64,000 bases of DNA from Stemphylium vesicarium (Eukaryota; Ascomycota; Dothideomycetes; Pleosporales; Pleosporaceae): positions 368,295 through 432,294 of the forward strand of contig QXCR01000034.1 of NCBI GenBank assembly GCA_004380135.1, written 5' to 3'. A program made the translations under genes and the position numbers. Under the pieces are notes generated by a model, which ran no database searches, was not told the origin of the DNA, and saw nothing but the letters and a program-made list of their open reading frames with translations. Shown here piece after piece: positions 56,356-64,000 of this stretch (the first letter of the stretch is position 1; each line of letters opens with the position of its first letter).

Positions 56356-56624
56356 TGGTAGTCATTGGTTTGAGGAAGTAAGGTTGGTGTGGCATGACCC
56401 TGAAGACAATACCTAGGTATGGCCGAGGTGATCTGCTCTCACATTGGACTAGACTGCAATCGGCGCTAGCGCTTTTGGGAAATGCCGATACGTGGACGCG
56501 GTTGCAACATCGGACACCGGACTTGAGAGATGTGGTCTTAGATAAAGTGTGTTCAACTGATATGCTTTGATTCTTAACGCCTGGAAATGTACAGTGGTAT
56601 CGTAGGAGCTAAAGTAAAGGTTGC

Positions 56625-57358
56625 TCATATAGTCGTAACGCCGGGAGACCATGCATCTGCAATCTTTTTGACTTCTTGGATGAATTTACGGCTGGTGATT
56701 TGGGTCGAGCCAATCCTCTGCTCCGAGTTTGCAGTGACTGGAGAATGCTCGTCGGGGTCGTAGAATCTGGATGATTGTGTAAGGTTTGGTTGCATGTTGC
56801 TTGAGATTGAGCTTTACTTACGGATTTCTGAGCAGCTTTATGTAGGCTGTCTGTAATGCTCTGAATGCCTGTAGGAAATTAGGAAGATGAATGGAAGTAG
56901 CCTGGAAAACGTACAGGCTTCATGTCCGCGTCTCGGAGCCCAACAGCTGTCGCAGCCTTGCTATCAAGGGCAGTAGCCGGCCTTCCTTCCATGTCCACTA
57001 CAATAACGAACTTGACGCCAGTATTGGTGAGCCAGCCATACATGGCTAGTCTCTCATCAACAGCTTGCAAGAGCCCAAAGTCCTGGTCTGCCGTCTTGTG
57101 TGGCAGACGAGCCTCGAAGATGTCCAGACATGACGAGAGAAGGAACTGAAATTCTAGTGGTGCTCGTTCCTCTGCTGGAAACAGTGATATGTGCAATGGG
57201 TTGTTCTTTACCAGGATTCAGTATGAGAGATCAGGGGTAGGTAGACAAAGTACTAACGTGCTTGCCGATGACGCCAATGCAAGCGATGGACGGAATCTGG
57301 AGACGGTCAACGTATGCCCCAGGCCTAGATTACTTTGACCTCCTACCCGGCCTGACAT
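56625..57358 (-). CDS. TRAPPC2L: TRAPP complex subunit 2-like (sedlin family)
   Basis: Five exons, 57347-57358, 57258-57296, 56915-57205, 56822-56868 and 56625-56766, encode 176 aa; the first codes only for MSGR. Every junction preserves frame, and the joined segments read IPSIACIGVIGKHNNPLHIS, LEFQFLLSSCLDIFEARLPH, FGLLQAVDERLAMYGWLTNT, KFVIVVDMEGRP and ALQTAYIKLLRNPFY. That is the longin-like fold of the sedlin/TRAPPC2L family, which is Tca17 in yeast. It is a small subunit of the TRAPP tethering complexes that activate Rab GTPases at the Golgi. The very short first exon makes this gene easy to mis-annotate. Confidence 0.92.
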
Positions 57359-57630
57359 TTTGCGTGCAGTATCAAATGATTTGGGCAGAGTCCGAGTGCC
57401 CTGGACGTGGGTGCGGAGTAGTCTGGCCGAAGTAGTCCGAAAGGGTGATGGCGGAGGAGGAGTCGTTCCCTAGCCTATCAGATAGGCCCAAAATCGACGA
57501 CTAATCGAGTTCCGCCAAGCATTTTGCTGCACCTACCTCATCGATCAACTTCGCGACTCCCTCGACCGCCACCCCACATCTTGCCTCTCCACTCCTTCAC
57601 CCACGCCTTTCCTTTCTGTCCGTCGCAAAC

Positions 57631-58461
57631 ATGTTTTCGACGACAAGGTCTGCGGCCTCAATGGCTCTGCGAGGTTTGTCGCCGTCGCCCAAAAAGCTCC
57701 CGCTGCCACGGAACTGACAATATGGACAGCCAGACCCGCGACGGCTCTGATGCCCTTCCGCGCCGGAAGCGCTGCCTTCCTCTCCTCGAGCTCCGCCGAC
57801 CGAGCGACGACGATGAAGTCACCTGCGACTATTCCGGGCAACCCTGGAACGCCACCACCGATGAAGCAGGCGCGAGTAGAGGTGCCATTGCCGAGCCAGG
57901 AAGGAAAGAAGGGTGCTATGCAATACGCATTGTATGTCAATTCCTGCAGCTCTGGAGGAGAAACATGGGTGGCGAAAAGGACAGCAATGGGCATGAGCTA
58001 ACGTGCCTAGGACAACACTCGACCAAGTAGCCAACTGGGCCCGTCAGAGCTCCCTCTGGCCCATGACCTTTGGTCTCGCTTGCTGCGCCGTAGAGATGAT
58101 GCACTTGTCCACCCCACGGTACGACCAGGATCGTCTCGGTATCATTTTCCGTGCCTCACCCCGCCAGTCCGACGTCATGATTGTAGCCGGAACCCTTACA
58201 AACAAGATGGCACCCGCCCTGCGACAGGTCTATGACCAGATGCCCGACCCCCGATGGGTCATCTCCATGGGCAGCTGCGCAAACGGAGGAGGCTACTACC
58301 ACTACAGCTACTCGGTCACAAGAGGATGTGACAGAATCGTGCCGGTAGACATTTACGTACCTGGCTGCCCACCTACCGCCGAGGCGCTCATGTACGGCAT
58401 CTTCCAGCTGCAGAAGAAGATGAGGCATACCAAGATCACCAGGATGTGGTACAGGAAGTAG
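57631..58461 (+). CDS. NDUFS7: NADH:ubiquinone oxidoreductase PSST subunit (NDUFS7 / 20-kDa)
   Basis: Exons 57631-57673, 57730-57931 and 58011-58461 encode 231 aa. An Arg/Ser-rich mitochondrial presequence (MFSTTRSAAS...) and a Pro-rich region precede the conserved domain from TTLDQVANWARQSSLWPMTF onward. The four ligands of iron-sulfur cluster N2 are Cys106, Cys107, Cys171 and Cys201 (in LACCAVEM, SMGSCANGG and VPGCPPTAE). This subunit of respiratory complex I carries N2, the last cluster before ubiquinone. In Neurospora the ortholog is the 19.3-kDa subunit. The gene ends 128 bp before the 3' end of the convergent TatD-family gene. Confidence 0.95.
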
Positions 58462-58589
58462 AGTAGTGTGGTCTATTTGGCGGTCGTTATACCTGCGAGT
58501 GTTTGAGGGCGTAGAACTCCTCCTGTACAAATCGATCTTCTATATGTATAGTCTATACCAACTGGCTCGCATACAAGGGTATATGAGTG

Positions 58590-59705
58590 TTACGCCGTCT
58601 CGCCCAGTCCAAACATCTCGATTGAGTTCTTCCACGCACTATATGATTATTAGCTCTTGATCATCATCCTACGCAACATCATCTCGTGGACTTACGCATC
58701 ACAAACTTCTTCCACGCTGATCTCCTTGATCTTTGCAATGGCATAGGCGACATGTGGGATTGTGGCTGGTTCGTTTCTTCCCTTCACCATCATACCTTTA
58801 GCCCACTTCTCCTTTTTGACTGCCTTGGGTAGAGGAGGTGCGTCCTTGAGGTATTGCGCCGATGCATGACTGGGTCGCATCTCGCACCATGGGCCGTCTG
58901 TTTCGATTTGCAGACGCTCAAGTGGTATCTCTTTGACGACCGCGATGTTTTCCTCGGCTAGATGAGGACATTAGCCGTTATAAGTAGCAGTGACAAATAG
59001 AAAACGATGCAAGTACATACTCTTCATGCTACATCCATTGACACCAATATCGAATCCCAGCTTCACAAGACGTTGCATCTCTTCCAGTGTCCCGGTGAAG
59101 CTATGCACGAGACCTCTTCTCGGCAGTTGGTCAAGCTTCGCAGTCAACAGCCTTTCAAAGTCTTCGCTCGCAGCCCGTGAGTGGAGGAAGAGAGGCAACT
59201 GTACTTCTATAGCAATCTCCAACTGTGCTTCGAAGTGTTTCAACTGTGGCTCTTTTGCCGTGAGGAAGAGGCGGTCGTAGTCAAGTCCAATTTCTCCGAA
59301 AGCAACCGCATGGCCTGCTTCCTTGGCCTCAATAGCCAGAGTCTTTAGTGCAGAAAGAAGCTCCGATGGACCACCAGGGTGCGTCTCAAAGTGCTTTGCA
59401 GAGCATGGATGTACGCCTACAGTACCGTAGCATAATCCTGGATGCGCTTTGGCTATCTCAATGGCATGCTTCGATTCCTCGAGATCAGAACCCGTGACCA
59501 TGAACTTCTTGCAGCCAGCGTCCACGGCTCGATGAATGACGTCTTCAAAATCGTCTTCATGACGCTTGGTGCCGTGATATTCACCGCGATATATGGGATC
59601 GGTGAAATTGATACCGATCTATGGGTAGTAGTTAGTGATTTGGAGGAGCAGGAGAGTGGAACGCGGACCAACATCGATATACTTCAACTGAGATGGAGAT
59701 GTCAT
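58590..59705 (-). CDS. TatD-family deoxyribonuclease (TATDN1-like)
   Basis: Exons 59673-59705, 59021-59618, 58696-58957 and 58590-58638 encode 313 aa. The start reads MTSPSQLKYIDIGINFTDPI. The first donor GTTGGT is weak, but no other keeps the frame. Family motifs follow: GCKKFMVTGSDLEESKHAIE, GVHPCSAKHFE, AFGEIGLDYDRLFLTAKEPQ, LPLFLHSR, GLVHSFTGTLEEM, GVNGCSMKTEENIAVVKEIP and IETDGPWCEMRP. These are the metal-binding Glu, His and Asp positions of the TIM-barrel nuclease fold. TATDN1-type proteins lack the HxH motif of bacterial TatD, as here (INFTD). The likely role is 3'-5' DNA repair or degradation, possibly in cell-death DNA breakdown. Confidence 0.93.
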
Positions 59706-60271
59706 GGTGGAGAGGCTCTGGAAGGATTTTGGGGTGAATAGTGTGATCTCTGATGCAGATATTAGTGATGAGCAAGAATCACAGAAGGGACCGTTTGGAT
59801 GACGCACTTGAAAAATTACTCGATAGCCTGTTGTCACGCTTCAACAGGTGCAGCAGTGTCCACTGAGACGAACTAGTAAATTTGCTGCGTAGAGTGGAAG
59901 CTCTTGTAGTTCTTGAAAACATTGGTCGGGGCTGGCGGAAGGAGAATCATGTATGGTTGTAACTGCCTCCAGTGCTTGTGACTAAGCTGCTTCAGGCCTA
60001 GTTTCAACGCTTGCATCTCTCGATCCCGCACAGCCACCCTATCTCAATCCAGTATCTTTACATGCACTCAGTCATCTCACGAGACATACTCCTCTCTGCT
60101 CTTTAATCTGGGTCGAAATAGTATAGCAGAATCGCAGCACGCGAAGTATCTCCGTCTGCAGCCTAGCTTTGGGCCCGCTCGAGCACGTCCCAAGCGATCT
60201 CAACTATACGTTGTACACTACCGATATCACAATCGAAGCGTGGAGCGACATCATATACGCTCAGATCATTT
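59706..60271. promoter_or_regulatory. Divergent promoter of the TatD gene and VFA1
   Basis: 566 bp between start codons. No specific element is identified. Confidence 0.4.
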
Positions 60272-60975
60272 ATGGAGAATATATGGCATCTCCGCCGAGT
60301 CGCGGATAATGCTGCCAAAGCTTGCTGGATTTGCTACAAGCCGTCGACAAGTGTCATGATCACACCTAACAACAAAGTGCGTTCGGATCTGGAAAGTTGA
60401 ATCAAATGCTCATACTACTACAGGACTTTTTCTACATTTGTACTGGTCATTTGACTGATCGGGGGTTCTGCCAGCCAGAAGCCGACGAGGCGAAAAGGGT
60501 CGCAGATCAGAAGAAGCAAGAAGAGCTGGACCGTGAGATTGAAGCAGTCAAGAAAGAGTACGAGGAGAAGCAAAAAATCAAGCGTGAAAAGAGAAAAGGT
60601 AAAGACAAGGAGAAGGATAAAGAGAAAGAAAAGGAAGCAAGGACAAAAGAAGAGGATGAAGACAAACAGGACGAGAAAGCTAAAGATGACAAGGTGTGTA
60701 GGACATGGACGACCTGCCTTTCCTATACTAACCCCACCGCAGATTAAGGAGCTCTCTAAGACGAAAGAGCAAACTCAGACCGAGCTTGGTCCTCGCATCT
60801 TCCAACTCAACAAGTGTGTACTCGTCGAAACGCTCTCCTAGCCATACTGATATTGTACAGGAACTTCTACCAAATGAGACTAGACAAGCTGCGAAATGCC
60901 GAAATCGCCAAACGAAACCGCGAACGGCTAAACAACCCCGCAAATTTCCCATCGGTACCCAGCGGTAATCCTTAG
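60272..60975 (+). CDS. VFA1: Vps4-associated protein Vfa1 (formerly DUF1742)
   Basis: Exons 60272-60376, 60424-60693, 60743-60813 and 60861-60975 encode 186 aa. The N-terminus MENIWHLRRVADNAAKACWI followed by CYKPSTSVMITPNNKDFFYI and CTGHLTDRGFC is the conserved Cys/His domain, with a zinc-like CxxC at 18-21 and CxxH at 41-44. A Lys/Glu-rich coiled coil follows (about residues 55-130), then a conserved C-terminal helix NFYQMRLDKLRNAEIAKRNR. In yeast Vfa1 binds the ESCRT AAA ATPase Vps4 and modulates its activity at endosomes. The length is close to the yeast protein (203 aa). Confidence 0.93.
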
Positions 60976-63900
60976 GCAGCTATGTTGAAGGCCACAACCA
61001 CACATCAGCTATCAGCTGGTCACCTCCCGCCTGAAGATCTTCTCCCCAATGATCATCTTGGAGTGGGGAGTATTCATCTTGGCGAACGATGACAACGGCT
61101 TACTGCCTCCAGCCATAGATCCTTCGCACACAATGCGGTCAGCAATTAGCGGCCGGATACAATGCCATGCTTACCGAATGTCATACGTGTCACATATATC
61201 GACCTGTCTATAACTGCAGTCAGACCGAATCAACGGTGCTCAAGTTTTCGCTAACGAGAAATGTTGTAGTAGCTTGGGGATAGCAGGTATTTGGAAATGT
61301 TCACCGGCGCCATCCGCATGCAAAACTGCCACCATTTTAGCTGGCATCTTGCAACATTCTGATCTGCCAGACTCTGTCTGTATGGAATGTCTGAGGCATT
61401 CCTTCGATGCGAGATTCATGCTACACCAGCAGAACTACCACCCATCCTGTGCCTTCCCATCTATGAAGCGAACGCTTCCAAGTCGGCTAATAGAAATCGC
61501 TTCCTTACACAGCTGCACTTCATCATGTGCCATAACATTAGGTTCACACAAAGCTCTACCATTGTCGAAATCGGTACAAGCCCCATGATCGGGTTCTCGC
61601 CCGCCGGTCTGGCATGCAATCAAAACCGCGGCCCTCAATTACATGCGCATGATGTATCAGTCTTGCATTCTTCCACTTTGGTATTTACCTGCATGGGATG
61701 CTGATCAAGTTTGCTATACCCAATCATGGCTTTGGTAAGAATGCCCCACGGCCTCGATTACATCCGCTAGGAAACTGCAAGGTCGCGCCTTGTGGTACAC
61801 CCAGTGACTACGTCGAATTGGCTATTGAACCTAAAATCTCCAATGCCAAGATAATGTGGCTTTAATCACCTACGCAAGGAGAGCAGTGGCTTAGTATCCA
61901 GCCTTCCGATATCGGTATCCATCATCATCATCATCATCATCATCGCCGTACTCCGAGAGGGATGTTTAGTTCGGCAGTATTTTGTTTCGGCATGAACGGT
62001 AGCTAATGCATATACTAGCAGTTTTCGATGCTGAAATTCCCCATGGTGGCTGGGACTATTGCACCAAGCGACGTATGCTTCAAGTGCACAGCTTCGAGAT
62101 ACAACTGATCAGGGAGCTTCAAACGCCAAAGTGCTGCTAGCTCCTTTCCGTCCCTTTGGAATCACTGATGCCATCTAATTCCTCGTTTCCTCCCTCTAAT
62201 GAAGCTATCTTTACGACTCACGAATCTACAGGGAAGGCTACCGGTATAGTGCATGCACCATTGTCTAGTCAGCCCTATCGCATGTTCTTGCATGTCATGT
62301 CAAGACATGTCTCAGTTCTCCACAATCTTCTCCAGATTGATGATGACCCAGCGGCACAGGCCGTTCACTTACCACGACTAGCATTGCCTTTTTGTGACTT
62401 CCATGTCCACGTTGCCAACCGTCAGCAAGAAGACGCCAATAAGTCGGCGACGATACTGGAAAAGCTTGGTTGCTTCGAGTTACCGAGAAACCGAAGATAT
62501 GGGTCGTGAGCTTGGCTCGAGTCCCCGGCGTTGTCAGCACCGCCTCGCGCGCTTGTTAGAAGAATACAACACCCTACACACATGACCTGGTCCCCATTGC
62601 CGCAGCACAGAAAAGAAAAAATTGAACAAGCATGTATATAGCGCTTGCTTATATCCCGTCGGAAGAATAAACCAAGCACTTAATGCCTTCTGGGACAAGC
62701 ATAGTCAGTCACGAGCGTAAAGGTAAGAAAGCAACAGACTCTGGCCTTACCACAGGGCAAGATTCAATGCCCCACAGCTTCTATGCTTTCTCTTCGGCGT
62801 CGCCGGTTCTCCACTCTTCGTCCCGCTCAGGCGTCCAAGGGAAGCCAGCCCCCCTCTGCGAGACCGCTTCTGCGACCAGCGTCAGCAAAACCACACGGGT
62901 GAGCATGGTACATGGGCGAACTAGATGGCACGAGCATGTCACTCGGCAGCCGCTTGCCTTCTTCAGCCAACGCAATAACACTTGATTGATAATTGGTACC
63001 TTCCTCAATACTGAGTCAGGGTACACAACGTACACGCTACTCTCGATGGGCTGAATTCGCTGACTACGGCATAGTTCACGATCTTCACCCACAATTTGCA
63101 CTACCAATAGCTAACAGTATTGATATTCCCCTCCTTTTCCGGCCATAATGGGGGAGGGGCTGGAAACAGTGGAGTAAGGGTGCTTGTTCAAGTGTTAGAC
63201 GCGGCTTCTCGCTCCCCAAGTCTTCCGACGTCCGAGCATCTGCGAACGCGTAGTACGTCATCTTCCATCGCACTTGACTGAGATGCCGAAAATGCGGGGA
63301 ATGTGGAAGTCTGCTCGGTCAGACTAAGTGATCATTTTGCTAGAAGGATGCCCAGATGAGGAAGAGGGTTGTGTTACACATCACAGCGCAAGGGATTGAA
63401 TGTGTGTTGCACAGCTCAGGAGAACGAGATCGATTGCGATTCACAGTACTTTGACATTTCTTACCTTTTTTTTTCGTCGTATTCTCAGATCGCTGCTAGC
63501 TGTGCAGCGAGTAAGCACGCAAACATGTTGCCGCGTGTGAGAGCTACTATCTCAACTCTAGTCACAATCTTGTGATAAAAACGGGGTTCTCTTTTGAATA
63601 TAAGTCTGCTAATACACCTTTCGTCTACGAGTCAGGGCTGAGCAGCGCATTCCCACAAACACCATCTTTCCAAGACCCATCTCGCTAAATTACCTAGGTC
63701 GTAATAGTGCGTCTCTTTTTGCATAGTATAGATGTGTGTCCTACGTACCTACCGCATTAAAAGACCAATGCTATCACATACGCTTCATCCCTTACCCAGA
63801 AACACGTAAAGACGCGTATCAATTGGTCCATAATACGACTATCACCTAGTCCAACCAGCGTTACAATGTTGCTGCAATACCACCAAGACAAAACGGAACC

Positions 63901-64000
63901 CACCAGTGATGAAGTGATTTTTTTGCAACGCCATCAAAATCAACAACAATCATCAAGGAGTACCAATCAATTACCTTCCTCCAATCACAACCCCCCCCCC
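60976..64000. other. Terminal 3 kb without a supported gene
   Basis: Short frames occur on both strands without recognisable families. A triplet repeat lies at 61921-61944 and TACCTAGG at 63691-63698. The window ends in about ten C bases, perhaps a leader of the next gene. Confidence 0.45.
61920..61945. repeat. (ATC)8 microsatellite
   Basis: About eight perfect ATC/CAT triplets in intergenic DNA. Confidence 0.95.

Noticed and set aside
36287..64000. tRNA and rRNA genes
   Set aside because: I looked for T-loop and acceptor-stem patterns and saw none that fold convincingly.

Overview
The window is nuclear DNA of a filamentous ascomycete. The genes are broken by short introns (mostly 48-60 bp) with GTRNGN donors, CTAAC/CTGAC-like branch points and YAG acceptors. 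They encode fungal families: Alg11, Sog2, Tag1, Vfa1, an RgsA-type RGS protein and DUF1857. A Dothideomycete (Pleosporales-like) is my best guess from protein flavour, but no marker proves it. All exon models below were built by eye from splice signals, frame and family resemblance.

Layout. 0-6.6 kb is the accessory end: a DUF1857 protein, a GPI-anchored cysteine/serine-rich surface protein, and a divergent pair made of a cytochrome P450 and a rhodopsin-domain (PTH11-like) membrane protein. Both members of the pair carry in-frame stop codons. The membrane-protein gene also holds a 150-bp MITE-like element in its third intron, with 22-bp terminal inverted repeats and a perfect 8-bp target-site duplication. 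7.2-22.3 kb is a housekeeping block: ribosomal protein eL31, a CHY/RING ubiquitin ligase, a SET-domain protein, dihydrofolate synthase, a disordered protein, and the divergent ALG11/COX18 pair.

22.3-26.3 kb is gene-poor and holds only fragments, including a tiny cysteine-containing ORF with a TATA box and an in-frame TAG. A bHLH transcription factor (26.4 kb), a RUS/DUF647 protein (29.4 kb) and an RGS protein (35.2 kb) follow, separated by 2-3.6 kb gaps. 36.3-43.5 kb is a 7.2-kb stretch with no gene I can support. 43.5-61 kb is dense again: a disordered protein, SOG2, a TAG1-like vacuolar protein, ARG3, an AFG1-type ATPase, TRAPPC2L, the complex I PSST subunit, a TatD-family nuclease and VFA1. 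The last 3 kb has no supported gene.

Functional threads: four mitochondrial proteins (Cox18, ornithine carbamoyltransferase, Afg1, PSST), ER glycosylation (Alg11), membrane traffic and vacuole/ESCRT (TRAPPC2L, Vfa1, Tag1), signalling and polarity (RGS, Sog2) and one-carbon metabolism (dihydrofolate synthase). These look like independent neighbours rather than a pathway. The best candidate for something undescribed is the MITE inside the decaying P450/receptor-like pair.
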